A stretch of DNA of 64,000 nt, taken from SZAS-18 sp038322235. Its GTDB lineage: Bacteria; Verrucomicrobiota; Verrucomicrobiia; Chthoniobacterales; SZAS-18. Shown here piece by piece: positions 24,853-33,847 of the stretch. The position numbers were made by a program, and so were the translations under genes. How positions within the stretch are numbered: position 1 is the first letter of the stretch; the number at the start of each line of letters is the position of its first letter. Below the pieces are notes generated by a model, which had not been told where the DNA came from, did no database searches, and was given only the letters and a program-made list of their open reading frames with translations. The stretch covers positions 1 through 64,000 of the forward strand of contig JBBQFQ010000011.1 in assembly GCA_038322235.1 (NCBI GenBank), written 5' to 3'.

Positions 24853-25254
24853 ATGCGGGCCGATAAGATCGAGAGAACGGAGGCGGAGTGGCGGAAGCTT
24901 CTCACTCGCGAACAATTCGACGTCCTGCGAAAAAAAGGAACCGAGCGCGCCGGGTCCGGCGCACTCCTGAATCTCCACGATAAGGGCATCTACGAATGCG
25001 CGGGGTGCGACCTCGATGTCTTCAGTTCCGAGGCGAAATTCGAGTCCGGCACCGGTTGGCCGAGCTTTTTCCAGCCGATTGCGCCCGGCAGAGTCACCGT
25101 CGCCACCGAGAGCTCGTTTGGCATGACGCGTGACGAGGTCGTGTGCAGCCGTTGCGGCGGGCATCTCGGACACGTTTTCGACGATGGTCCAGCGCCGACA
25201 GGCTTGCGCTATTGCCTGAATTCGGTCGCGCTAAAATTTGAGAAGGCCAAGTAG
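24853..25254 (+). CDS. msrB: Peptide-methionine (R)-S-oxide reductase
   Basis: A 133-aa MsrB domain that reduces methionine-R-sulfoxide in proteins. It has two zinc-binding pairs (ECAGCD and VCSRCGGHLGHVF), the substrate loop SGTGWPSF and the catalytic Cys in RYCLNSVALKF. The start at ATG 24853 is forced by the frame. The real protein was probably a lipoprotein with 36 more residues upstream (see the C6 tract), so it would act in the periplasm. Its nearest downstream neighbour, 209 bp away, is a glycosyltransferase. Confidence 0.92.
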   Translation: MRADKIERTEAEWRKLLTREQFDVLRKKGTERAGSGALLNLHDKGIYECAGCDLDVFSSEAKFESGTGWPSFFQPIAPGRVTVATESSFGMTRDEVVCSRCGGHLGHVFDDGPAPTGLRYCLNSVALKFEKAK

Positions 25255-25463
25255 CGCACCACCCGAGAGGAGGGTGCGATGAGTCTTCGGAAAAGCTGGG
25301 TCGCCCACCCGCCGACCGGAACGCGCCCGTGCGAACAACCTTAAGTAACGACGGACTCGTCCTGACGCCGATCGGCCCGCAGACAAGACCGATCCCCCGA
25401 CCGGAAACGAAGTCAGGGACGGGATACGTGACCGCGAGTGATTGCCAAATCCCGCTCTGTCTC

Positions 25464-26228
25464 ATGATTTCCGTGGTCATCCCCGCGCACAACGAAGCTG
25501 CGCTCCTCCCCCAAACTTTCGCCTCGGTACGGCTGCAAAACGCGCCCCACGAAATCATCGTCGCCGGGGCCGGAAGCACCGATGAGACAATGGAGCTGGC
25601 CGAAGCGCGGGGAGCGCGGGTGGTGGAGAGTGCCCATCGCCAGCGCGCGGCCCAGATGAATGCGGGTGCAAGAATGGCCCGCGGAGATAGCCTGCTTTTT
25701 CTCCACGCGGACACTCTCCTCGCCCCTCCGGCCTTGGATGTGATCGAGAGGGCCTTTCGCGACCCATCCATCGTCGGCGGAGGCTTCGCCCGGCGCTTCC
25801 AGCCGACATCATCCATCCTGCGTCTGACCTGCGCGCTGGCGGAACTCCGCACCCGCTGCTGCGGGTGGTTTCTCGGCGACCAAGCGATTTTCGTACGTCG
25901 TTCCGTTTTCGAGCGATTGGGCGGCTTCCGCGAATGGGATGTTTTTGAGGATCTCGACTTTTCCCGTCGGCTGGCGAGGACGGGCCGCGTCGTCACGCTT
26001 CGGCCACCGGTCATTTCCTCCGGGCGACGTTTCGCGGCGCACGGCGCGCTGCGCACCACCTGGAGCGACTCTTGCCTGACGCTGCGCTATCTCGCCGGTC
26101 GGCTTCCCGAACCGGATTTGCGGGCTGGGCGAGGAAGGCAACTTCCCTGCCTCCGCTTGCAGCCGGTTACCCCAGGCCCGGCACGAATGGAAAGCCTGTA
26201 TCCCAATCCCCATCCCCCCGTGAGATGA
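25464..26228 (+). CDS. GT2 glycosyltransferase (TIGR04283-like)
   Basis: A 254-aa protein starting MISVVIPAHNEAALLPQT, typical of the rSAM/selenodomain-associated glycosyltransferase 2 group. It has LLFLHADTLL (DxD region), a GGGFARRF segment, FLGDQAIFVRR and GGF.EWDVFEDLDFSRRL. The first nucleotide-binding motif reads AGAGSTDET rather than the usual DGGSTDGT. The last ~30 residues (after YLAGRLPEPDL) are Pro/Arg-rich and unlike the family, possibly from a 3' frameshift. Its stop overlaps the next start as ATGA, indicating translational coupling. Confidence 0.85.
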   Translation: MISVVIPAHNEAALLPQTFASVRLQNAPHEIIVAGAGSTDETMELAEARGARVVESAHRQRAAQMNAGARMARGDSLLFLHADTLLAPPALDVIERAFRDPSIVGGGFARRFQPTSSILRLTCALAELRTRCCGWFLGDQAIFVRRSVFERLGGFREWDVFEDLDFSRRLARTGRVVTLRPPVISSGRRFAAHGALRTTWSDSCLTLRYLAGRLPEPDLRAGRGRQLPCLRLQPVTPGPARMESLYPNPHPPVR

Positions 26229-27679
26229 TTGCAAAATCCGAAGACCGCTACAACGTCGTGATCCTGGGAGCGGGGACGGCGGGCTTGGTGACGGCGGCGG
26301 CCACCGCGGGTCTGGGCGGCCGCGTGGCGTTGATCGAACGCGCCGAAATGGGCGGCGATTGCCTGAACACCGGCTGCGTGCCGAGCAAGGCGCTCATCTC
26401 GTCGGCCCGCCTGGCCGATCGGATTCGCCATGCGGATCGCTGGGGACTGGAGGCGCGGGAGCCGGAATTCGCTTTTCCAAAAGTGATCGAGCGCCTGCGC
26501 GCCCGGCGGGCGCAGATCGCGCCCAACGATTCGCAGGAGCGCTTCGAAAAGCTGGGCGTGACCGTCTTGCGCGGGGAAGCGGCTTTCGCTTCGCCGCACG
26601 AGGTGGTCGTCGGAGGCCGCACGCTGCGGGCGAAGAATTTCGTCATCGCCACCGGCACCCGGCCGACGGTGCCAAAGATCGACGGGCTGGAGAGCGTGCC
26701 GTTTTTCACCAATGAAACGATCTTCAATCAACTCGATCAGCGACCTGATTCTCTGCTGGTCCTGGGCGGCGGACCGATCGGCTGCGAATTGTCCCAAGCC
26801 TTCGCGCGCTTCGGCGTGAAGGTCACGCTCGTGCATCAGGGCCCGCGCCTGTTGCCGAAGGAAGACGCCGAGATTTCCGCGTTCGTGCAAAAGATCCTCT
26901 CGGGCGATGGCGTGACGTGTCTGCTCGGGGCGAAAGCGGAACGGACGCGGACCGATTCCGGCGAGATTTTGACGAGCGTTCGGCGCGGCGACAGTGTCTC
27001 CGAGTATCGCACCACCAAGTTGCTGGTCGCGACCGGTCGCACGCCGCGGATCGATGCGCTCAATCTCTCTGCTGCCGGCGTGCGCATGAATGAGCGCGGC
27101 GTCGAGGTCAACGGATACCTCCAGACGTCGCAGCCGCACATCTATGCCGCGGGCGATGTGGTCGGGCCGTACCAGTTCACGCACATGGCCGGCTACCAGG
27201 CGCAGATCGTGGCCCGCAATATCCTCGCTCCTTTTGGCTTCATGCGGAAGAAAGCGGACTACTCCGTCGTCCCGTGGTGCACGTACCTCGATCCCGAGGT
27301 AGCGCGCGTCGGGCTCAACGAAGACCAGGCAAAGAGACTTGGGGGGGACTACGACCTCTATGAGCTCCCACTCAAAGAGGTGGATCGCGCCGTGGTCGAA
27401 GACGAAACCGCCGGGTTCGTGCGGGTCCTCACGGCGAAAGGGAAAGATCGGATTCTGGGGGTGACTCTCGCCGCTACCCATGCCGGAGATCTCATTCACG
27501 AATTTGTCCTGGCGATGCGCTGCGGCATTGGGCTCGGGAAAATATCCGGGACGATTCACGCGTATCCCACCTTCGCGGAGCTCGCCCGAAAGACTGGGGA
27601 TAACTACCAGAAGACGCGGCTGACGCCTCGCACGAAAAAACTTTTCGGCTGGCTCTACGAGAGGGCGCGGAGGTCATGA
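26225..27679 (+). CDS. FAD-dependent pyridine nucleotide-disulfide oxidoreductase (mercuric reductase-like)
   Basis: A 484-aa class I flavoprotein disulfide reductase. It has an FAD-binding GAGTAG (15-20), a redox-active pair C46/C51 in GGDCLNTGCVPSK, a second dinucleotide fold GGGPIGCELSQAFARFG, IYAAGDVVGPYQFTH and a C-terminal HAYPTFAE with the active-site His-Glu. It lacks the N-terminal HMA domain and the C-terminal CC pair of true MerA, so it is not a mercury detoxifier on present evidence. It is coupled by ATGA overlaps to the glycosyltransferase upstream and TVP38 downstream, an arrangement often seen for TVP38 proteins. Confidence 0.92.
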   Translation: MIAKSEDRYNVVILGAGTAGLVTAAATAGLGGRVALIERAEMGGDCLNTGCVPSKALISSARLADRIRHADRWGLEAREPEFAFPKVIERLRARRAQIAPNDSQERFEKLGVTVLRGEAAFASPHEVVVGGRTLRAKNFVIATGTRPTVPKIDGLESVPFFTNETIFNQLDQRPDSLLVLGGGPIGCELSQAFARFGVKVTLVHQGPRLLPKEDAEISAFVQKILSGDGVTCLLGAKAERTRTDSGEILTSVRRGDSVSEYRTTKLLVATGRTPRIDALNLSAAGVRMNERGVEVNGYLQTSQPHIYAAGDVVGPYQFTHMAGYQAQIVARNILAPFGFMRKKADYSVVPWCTYLDPEVARVGLNEDQAKRLGGDYDLYELPLKEVDRAVVEDETAGFVRVLTAKGKDRILGVTLAATHAGDLIHEFVLAMRCGIGLGKISGTIHAYPTFAELARKTGDNYQKTRLTPRTKKLFGWLYERARRS

Positions 27680-28383
27680 GCGAATCATCCCCATCCCTTT
27701 GGGCGCGCTACGGCAAATGGCTCCTCCTTGCGCTCGGCCTGATCGCGCTGGGCGCCGCCTGGTATTTCCTGCCGGTGAAAGACTGGGTGAAATCCTTCAA
27801 CGCCTGGGTGGAACAAAAAGGGGCGTGGGGCTATGCGATTTTCATTCTGGCCTATGCGGTGGCCACCGTCTTTTTCTTTCCCGGCTCGCTTCTGACCATT
27901 GGCGCGGGTCTGGCTTTCGGTCTGGGGCGTGGCTTCTTGGTCGTCTCGGCGGGTTCAACCCTCGGCGCCGCGCTCTCCTTTCTGGTCGCGCGATACTTTG
28001 TCCGAAGTCGGGTGGAGAAAGCGGCGAAGGACAATCCGAAGTTCGCCGCGATGGACGATGCCATCGGAAAACAAGGCTGGAAAATGGTGGCGCTGTTGCG
28101 GCTCAGCCCGCTCCTCCCCTTCAACCTCAGCAACTATCTCTACGGAGTGACGAAGATCGGATTCTGGCCCTACCTCGCGGCGAGTTGGGTGGGAATGCTG
28201 CCTGGCACTTTTCTTTACGTTTATATCGGTGCGGCGGGCAAGGAAGCCTCCAGCAACGGTGCGGCCGGGCCCTGGAAGTGGGTGCTGTTCGGAGCAGGCC
28301 TGATCGCCACGATCATCGTGACGATCTGGATCTCGCGCGTGGCAAAAAAGGCCGTTCCGCAAAAAGCGGACGGAAAAAAATGA
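27676..28383 (+). CDS. TVP38/TMEM64 (DedA/SNARE-associated) family membrane protein
   Basis: A 235-aa protein with about five or six membrane segments. The family signature is visible in order: VFFFPGSLLTIGAGLAFG, GSTLGAALSFLVARY and LLRLSPLLPFNLSNYLYGVT, then ...FWPYLAASWVGMLPGTFLYVYIG. Members are thought to act in lipid or small-solute movement across the inner membrane. It starts in a 4-bp ATGA overlap with the oxidoreductase gene. Confidence 0.92.
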   Translation: MSESSPSLWARYGKWLLLALGLIALGAAWYFLPVKDWVKSFNAWVEQKGAWGYAIFILAYAVATVFFFPGSLLTIGAGLAFGLGRGFLVVSAGSTLGAALSFLVARYFVRSRVEKAAKDNPKFAAMDDAIGKQGWKMVALLRLSPLLPFNLSNYLYGVTKIGFWPYLAASWVGMLPGTFLYVYIGAAGKEASSNGAAGPWKWVLFGAGLIATIIVTIWISRVAKKAVPQKADGKK

Positions 28384-28490
28384 GACCTTTCGGCCCTCCT
28401 CAGCCGCGTCGTCGGCGGATCTGCGCGACCCCCGGCTCCGCTCCGGAGAGTCTCGAAACGAGCCCGGAAGTGTCGCCTCCGTGAGCGACC

Positions 28491-29600
28491 TCAGGCGGGC
28501 ACGTCGAATTGAAAGCGCGCTCCGTGCCCCAGCTCACTCGTGACGCTGATGGTCCCGCCGTGGGCTTCGACAAAGGCCTTCACAATCGCCAGGCCCAACC
28601 CCATCCCGCCGGACTTCTCCGGATCGGTTTCCAGCTTTTCGAAGACCCGGCCGCGCAGCTCATCGGGGATACCGGCGCCGGTGTCCTCCACCCAGCATTC
28701 CACGCTGGTTCCATCGGCCAAAGTTTTCGCGCCAATCTTCACCTCGGCCTCCGGGGCGTAGGAAATAGCGTTGGCGATGAGATTCTGAAAGACCCGGCGG
28801 AGCACGCTGGCATCGGCATGGATCGTCAGATCGAAGGGCACGGCATTGATCAGCTGGGTACCGTTCGTGTCGGCGACCTGGCGCAGGTCCTGGATCAACG
28901 ACTGCACCAGCGGCCAAAGGTCGAAAGTGCGTCGTTCGAGTTTCAAGCCCGTTTCGGTCAGGAGCGCGCTGTTTTCCTTGAGGACCTCGGTCACGAGCGA
29001 CTCCATGTGCTTCACATTCCGGCGCAGGGTCTGGAGGGCGCGGGCCAGCTCCACGTTGTGGGTCTCGCCCCCGACAGAGTGTTCGAGGAGGAAGGTCCCC
29101 AGCGAGATCGCGTTGAGCGGGGTCCGCAAATCGTGGGCGACGAAGGCGAGATACTCCTCCCGCCGCTTCTGCACGAGGAGGGCGCGCGCCGTCGCGTACG
29201 TCTGGACCGCGAGACCGATGGCTCCGTCCAGGACGCGGTTCAAAATATGGAACGGAGGGCCCTGGAGCTGCACCCCGTGGCGCCCGGCCAGATCGTGGAT
29301 GCAGCCGCGGAGGATGTTGTATTCCGCCACGACTTCCTCGATGTCGAAGCCATCGGCCAGCCGCTGGCTGCCGTGCGCGGGCGGGGTGCCCTGAGCGAGC
29401 GCCTCGGGGATGGTTTCGTCGCTGTTGGCATCCAGAGCGGCGGCCAGTTCGTCGATCAGGGTGGGGATGTGGTCGTTGAGCGTCGGGACATCGAGCTCCC
29501 GGGCGCCCGGGAGCTCGCGGACGAGCAGGCGCCAGCGGTCCAGCAGCTCGGTGCTCCGCTCGCGGATCAAAGCGGCCAGTTTTTTAATTTCAGCAGCCAT
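28491..29600 (-). CDS. Sensor histidine kinase with RsbRD-like N-terminal domain
   Basis: A 369-aa soluble kinase. Residues 5-140 are all-helical (LAALIRERSTELLDRWRLLV...) and resemble the RsbRD/globin-like sensor module. HisKA follows with H156 (VAHDLRTPLNAISLG), then the ATPase domain with an intact N-box (FQNLIANAISYAP), G1 VEDTGAGIPD and G2 GGMGLGLAIVK. Its signal is unknown. No receiver protein is adjacent; it is convergent with TVP38 and divergent from purH. Confidence 0.9.
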   Translation of the reverse strand: MAAEIKKLAALIRERSTELLDRWRLLVRELPGARELDVPTLNDHIPTLIDELAAALDANSDETIPEALAQGTPPAHGSQRLADGFDIEEVVAEYNILRGCIHDLAGRHGVQLQGPPFHILNRVLDGAIGLAVQTYATARALLVQKRREEYLAFVAHDLRTPLNAISLGTFLLEHSVGGETHNVELARALQTLRRNVKHMESLVTEVLKENSALLTETGLKLERRTFDLWPLVQSLIQDLRQVADTNGTQLINAVPFDLTIHADASVLRRVFQNLIANAISYAPEAEVKIGAKTLADGTSVECWVEDTGAGIPDELRGRVFEKLETDPEKSGGMGLGLAIVKAFVEAHGGTISVTSELGHGARFQFDVPA

Positions 29601-29830
29601 CAGTGGGAGAGGGCGCCAAGCGGAGGGCGCCGGACAACGCCGTTGATCGGACTACCGTCCGGGTTTTGCAAGGCGGCCTTTGCGGAATCTGGGCAAAAGG
29701 GGCGCGGAAGGATCGAGCGCGACCGCTCTGGCGCGGGTCGCGTCCGCGTCTGGACTCCGCTCCCCGCGATCGTTTCACCTTCACCGTCAACCCCGGCTTG
29801 CGCGCTCTCATCCTCGGGCAACGATAGACG

Positions 29831-31372
29831 ATGGCCATCGCCCGCGCCCTCCTCTCCGTCTCGGACAAATCCGGTCTGCTGCCCTTTGCCCAGGAACTGA
29901 TCTCGCTCGGGATCGAACTGCTCTCGACGGGCGGCACGGCGAAATTCCTCCGCGAGAACGGCGTCCCGGTGGTGGAGATCTCCGCCTATACCGGCTTTCC
30001 GGAGATTCTCTCCGGCCGGGTGAAGACGCTCCACCCGACGGTCCACGGCGGCCTGCTCTTCCGCCGCGGCGACGCGGAGCACGAGGAGGAGGCGGTGCGC
30101 AGCGGCATCCAGCCGATCGATCTCCTGGTCGTGAATCTCTATCCCTTCGAGCAAACCGTGGCGCGGCCGGAGACGACGCTCGCCGAGGCGATCGAACAGA
30201 TCGACATCGGCGGTCCCGCGATGCTGCGGAGCGCGGCGAAGAATTTTCGCTCCGTCGCCGTGATCACGGATCCGGCCGACTACGCGGTCGTCGCCGCCGA
30301 GCTGAAGGCGAATGGTGGCGACACGACCGAGGAGACGCGCGCGCGTCTCGCCCGGAAGGTCTTCGCGACCACGGCCCGCTACGATGGGGCGATCGCGGCG
30401 TACCTCGCGAAGGAAGCGGGCGACGCCGGCGCGGATGGGCTGGCTCATCCCGCGCTCAAGCCGGCGCCGCAGATCGCGCTCCGTTACGGGGAGAATCCGC
30501 GGCAGCGTGCGGGGTTGGTCGGGGCGGACTTCGGCAGCTTTTTTACCCAGCTCCACGGGAAGGAACTTTCGTATAACAACATTCTCGACCTCTCCGCGGC
30601 GGCCGAGTTGATCGGGGAGTTTGATGAACCGGCCTGCGCGATCCTCAAACACAACAATCCGTGCGGCGTCGGAACCGACGAGGCGTCGCTCGTCGCGGCC
30701 TGGGAGAAGGCGCTCGCGACGGATCGCCAAGCGCCCTTTGGTGGGATCATCGCGCTAAACCGCGTGCTCGACGAAGCGCTCGCCGCGGCGATCGCGGAGA
30801 TCTTCAGCGAAGTGATCATCGCCCCCGATTTCACCGCCGGAGCGCTCGCGGTGCTGCAAAAGAAAAAGAACCTCCGGCTGCTGCGCCAGTTGCGCCCCGC
30901 CCACGCCGACACGCCGCTCGAGGTGCGTTCGGTCGTCGGCGGACTGCTCGTGCAGGAGCGGGACCGGGAGCTCGTCGTCGAGGAGAAATGCGTGACCCAG
31001 CGCGCGCCCACCGCCGCGGAGCTAAAGGCGCTGCGCTTCGGCTGGCGCGTCGTGAAACACGTGAAATCGAACGCGATCGTTTTCTGCGGGCCCGATCGCA
31101 CGCTGGGGGTTGGAGCGGGTCAGATGGCGCGGGTCGATTCCGTGCAGCTCGCGATCATGAAGGCGAAGCAGTCCGGACTTTCCCTAGTCGGGAGCGTGGT
31201 GGCGAGCGACGCCTTTTTCCCGTTTGCGGATGGGCTCGTCGCGGCCGCCGATGCCGGTGCCACCGCGGCGATTCAGCCCGGTGGGAGCATGCGCGATCCG
31301 GAAGTTATCGAAGCCGCGAACGCCCGGGGCCTCGCGATGATCTTCACCGGAGCCCGGCATTTCCGGCACTGA
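29831..31372 (+). CDS. purH: Bifunctional AICAR formyltransferase/IMP cyclohydrolase
   Basis: A 513-aa enzyme catalysing the last two steps of de novo purine synthesis in the cytoplasm. The N-terminal MGS-like cyclohydrolase domain (1-~150) has LLSTGGTAKFL and GRVKTLHPTVHGG. The C-terminal formyltransferase domain has LRYGENPRQRAG, the catalytic CAILKHNNPCGVG (Lys-His) and the final SDAFFPF and QPGGSMRD motifs. The length is normal for the family. The 230-bp upstream region shows nothing recognisable beyond GC-rich spacer. Confidence 0.97.
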   Translation: MAIARALLSVSDKSGLLPFAQELISLGIELLSTGGTAKFLRENGVPVVEISAYTGFPEILSGRVKTLHPTVHGGLLFRRGDAEHEEEAVRSGIQPIDLLVVNLYPFEQTVARPETTLAEAIEQIDIGGPAMLRSAAKNFRSVAVITDPADYAVVAAELKANGGDTTEETRARLARKVFATTARYDGAIAAYLAKEAGDAGADGLAHPALKPAPQIALRYGENPRQRAGLVGADFGSFFTQLHGKELSYNNILDLSAAAELIGEFDEPACAILKHNNPCGVGTDEASLVAAWEKALATDRQAPFGGIIALNRVLDEALAAAIAEIFSEVIIAPDFTAGALAVLQKKKNLRLLRQLRPAHADTPLEVRSVVGGLLVQERDRELVVEEKCVTQRAPTAAELKALRFGWRVVKHVKSNAIVFCGPDRTLGVGAGQMARVDSVQLAIMKAKQSGLSLVGSVVASDAFFPFADGLVAAADAGATAAIQPGGSMRDPEVIEAANARGLAMIFTGARHFRH

Positions 31373-31380
31373 GGAGGAAC

Positions 31381-31965
31381 ATGGAACCAGGGGCGGTGGC
31401 CGAACCTCGCGAGCCGTCGCTCCGCGTGGTGACGATTTGGTCGGTGATGCTGTGCGGCACCTATCCATTCTCCGTGTTCTACCAGCATGGGCTGATTCAG
31501 TGGGTGTCGTTCCTGGTCCTGATTCCACTGCCGGTCCTCCTGTTCTTCTACCTTTTTTGCGGCCTCGGCGATGCCCGAGAAATCGGTTGGCGCGCTTTCA
31601 AACGCCTTGGCATCACCTGCGTCGCGGTCGTCGTCACCTTCCTGCTCATGCGGGGCGCGCACTGGGCGCGGTTCCCGTATCTCCGGCCGCGGATGGAGCG
31701 GCTCGTGGCGAAGGCCGAGAGCGGTCAGATTCCGGTCGTCGAGAATAGCCAGCGGATCGCGGGCGCGGAGGATGGGTTCATCGACGCCGCGTTTGTTTTT
31801 CGGAACGAGGACGGGCTAACCGTCCTGTTTCTCACGGGAGGGCTCGGAGCGCTCGGACACATCGGATACGTTTACCAATCGCAGGACAACGAAGACGTCG
31901 CGCGCGAAGTCGCCTTGGGGTGGGCGAAGCGCGAGGCACCGCGGTGGTTCTTCTTTGCTAAATAG
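31381..31965 (+). CDS. Membrane protein, unknown function
   Basis: A 194-aa protein with three N-terminal membrane segments (about 18-35, 38-62 and 75-92; SFLVLIPLPVLLFFYLFCGL is evident). A C-terminal soluble domain of ~100 residues follows, ending in WAKREAPRWFFFAK. No family was recognised. It starts 8 bp after purH and is probably co-transcribed with it. Confidence 0.6.
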   Translation: MEPGAVAEPREPSLRVVTIWSVMLCGTYPFSVFYQHGLIQWVSFLVLIPLPVLLFFYLFCGLGDAREIGWRAFKRLGITCVAVVVTFLLMRGAHWARFPYLRPRMERLVAKAESGQIPVVENSQRIAGAEDGFIDAAFVFRNEDGLTVLFLTGGLGALGHIGYVYQSQDNEDVAREVALGWAKREAPRWFFFAK

Positions 31966-32045
31966 GGCGTGAGCGAGAAGGTCGTTTCGAGAGTTTGGAG
32001 AAGTGATCAAGGAATCGGAGCGGAGGCGGCTGGCGCGATCGGCCC

Positions 32046-32213
32046 GGGGAGCGGCTGCGTCCTCGCTGCCGTCAATCACCTCCGCGGAGCGGGAGAATTG
32101 GATTGGCCGCTACGCGGCATGGCGGTCGGCAGCGAGGACGCAGCCGCTCCCAGGGCCGTCCCCCGTTTCTGTCCATCCGCTCCGCGGAGCGGCACGATTT
32201 GGTTTGGCCGTTA
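32046..32213. repeat. Palindromic element with long inverted and direct repeats
   Basis: A perfect 24-bp inverted repeat (32047-32070 and 32128-32151; GGGAGCGGCTGCGTCCTCGC and its complement) encloses 57 bp. A direct repeat TCCGCGGAGCGG..GATTTGGTTTGGCCG-type (32081-32113 and 32181-32213) is interleaved with it. This occupies most of the 31966-32262 gap and resembles a REP/MITE-type element distinct from repeats A and B. Confidence 0.8.
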
Positions 32214-32262
32214 CCCCGTTGGCTTGAGGATCATCGCCTTTCCAGAGACCGGGCGTCGACCA

Positions 32263-33564
32263 CTACTCCCTCCGCGCTCCTCGGCGGAAACGCAGGCCGA
32301 TTCCAGCGACGCCAAGTCCGCAGATCGTCATCGCCCAAGTGCTTGGCTCGGGAATGACGTTCACCACTCCCACTCCGATCCTCCCGTTCTGCAGCCCGTA
32401 GGAAAACGTGATCTGGTTCCCCGCATAGCCGAAGGAGTCGATGTTGATCCCAGTAAGGATACTCCCAAAGAGGGGGTCGCCCGTATTTACCACATCGATC
32501 AGCCCTCCTCCGATCACGGCGAAAATGCCCCGGCCGCCGCTGTAGGAACCAACGAAGGCGAGATTGTTTCCGTTGAGCGCGGCGGGTCCGAGGAACGTAA
32601 ACGCACCGTGCCCCGGCGCGATCGTGCTGGTATCGACGACCACACTCAAACCGAATCCGTCCACGCCGACCGTGTAGATCCCGGTGCCGCCACCGTAGTT
32701 CCCCAGAAACGCCAGGTTATTGCCGCTGAGCGCCGGATTACTGAAGGCGGAGAAGGCGCCGTGACCGGGGGCGATCGTGGTCGTGTCGGCCGCCCGGGTC
32801 ACTCCGGCCGAGCCCACGGTCGCCGTATAGACGCCGCTGCCGGTCGCGTACCCGCCCACGAACGCCACGTTGCTCCCGCTCACCGCGGGACGGCTGCCAT
32901 TGAAACCAAGAAAACTGGTGAAGGGCACCGTTTGTCCCGGCACGATCGTGGATCGATCCGCCACCCGGCTCAAGACCGACCCTCCCACCGTCCCGGTGTA
33001 GATGCCGGTGCCGCCGGTGTAACTTCCGGCGAAAGCCACGGTCGCGCCACTGATCGCAGGAAAGTCGAAGCTGTTGAACGTCACCGCTTGTCCTGGCGCA
33101 GTGGTGGTGAAGTCGGCCACCAGGCTGGCGCCAACCGTTCCGACCGTGCCCGTGTAGAGCCCGCCGCCGCCAGCGTAGCCTCCCTGAAAGGCCACGCTAT
33201 TTCCGCTGACCGTCGGCCTCGAAAAGCCGTTGAATGTCCCCTGCCCCGGGGCGGTGGTCGTGAAATCGGCGATGAGAGTCGCTCCCGTCGTGCCGACAGT
33301 GCTCGAGTAGATGCCATTGCCGCCGCTGTAAATTCCGTTGTACGCGACATTGTTATTTCCAATCGAGGAAACGCTGAAGCTGGTGAAATTTCCGTGACCA
33401 GGCGCCGTAAAGGTGGTGTCGACCAGGTTACTCAACGTGAACTGCTGGGCTCCAACCCGAGCGATTCCGAGGAGGGCGGCCAGGGCGACGACGGAGGCCG
33501 CAATTCGAAAAGGAGGCCAAGAGCCGGCGGGTGCGAGACGGGGATGGACAGGGAGTTCGTTCAT
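32263..33564 (-). CDS. PEP-CTERM exported protein with seven beta-propeller-like repeats
   Basis: A 433-aa protein. The signal peptide (about 14-38) has SVVALAALLGIARVGAQ. Six full repeats plus a seventh partial unit of ~52-57 residues follow, with the pattern APGHG.F..F..PA.SGNN.AF.G.Y.GGTGIYT..VG. The C-terminal PEP-CTERM sorting signal is VIPEPSTWAMTICGLGVAG followed by an Arg-rich tail. The tail is cut by an exosortase and the protein goes to the outer surface. Seven similar units suggest a seven-bladed propeller. No exosortase gene is in the window. The ATG at 33564 was chosen over an upstream one for signal-peptide length. Confidence 0.92.
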   Translation of the reverse strand: MNELPVHPRLAPAGSWPPFRIAASVVALAALLGIARVGAQQFTLSNLVDTTFTAPGHGNFTSFSVSSIGNNNVAYNGIYSGGNGIYSSTVGTTGATLIADFTTTAPGQGTFNGFSRPTVSGNSVAFQGGYAGGGGLYTGTVGTVGASLVADFTTTAPGQAVTFNSFDFPAISGATVAFAGSYTGGTGIYTGTVGGSVLSRVADRSTIVPGQTVPFTSFLGFNGSRPAVSGSNVAFVGGYATGSGVYTATVGSAGVTRAADTTTIAPGHGAFSAFSNPALSGNNLAFLGNYGGGTGIYTVGVDGFGLSVVVDTSTIAPGHGAFTFLGPAALNGNNLAFVGSYSGGRGIFAVIGGGLIDVVNTGDPLFGSILTGINIDSFGYAGNQITFSYGLQNGRIGVGVVNVIPEPSTWAMTICGLGVAGIGLRFRRGARRE

Positions 33565-33847
33565 GAGTGATGGGTTACGGAAATCGCCAGCAGCGCGCTG
33601 AGCGCGAGAGATTGCAGGGATCTCAGAAGAAGACGTGGAATTGGCAGCCAGATTTCGGCGAAAGTGAATCTTCCCGCGTTTCACGCTGAAATCGGCGTTG
33701 AGGCGGCGAAAAGGGGCCGATCCGCCTGCCGAAGCCAGAGGCGTCTCCGATGGCGGCGCCCTGTTCAGCAGCCGCGACTTTCGGCGGCTTTCGTCATTGT
33801 TTGCCGCAGGTTGTTCCTCCCCGCGGCCTCATCGTGGCCCCTCCGGC

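Noticed and set aside
26087..27559. 490-codon minus-strand frame
   Set aside because: It is antisense to the flavin disulfide oxidoreductase, which has all its catalytic motifs.
26225..27679. Mercury-resistance (merA) call
   Set aside because: There is no HMA domain, no C-terminal Cys pair and no other mer genes, so a generic class I disulfide oxidoreductase is the safer call.
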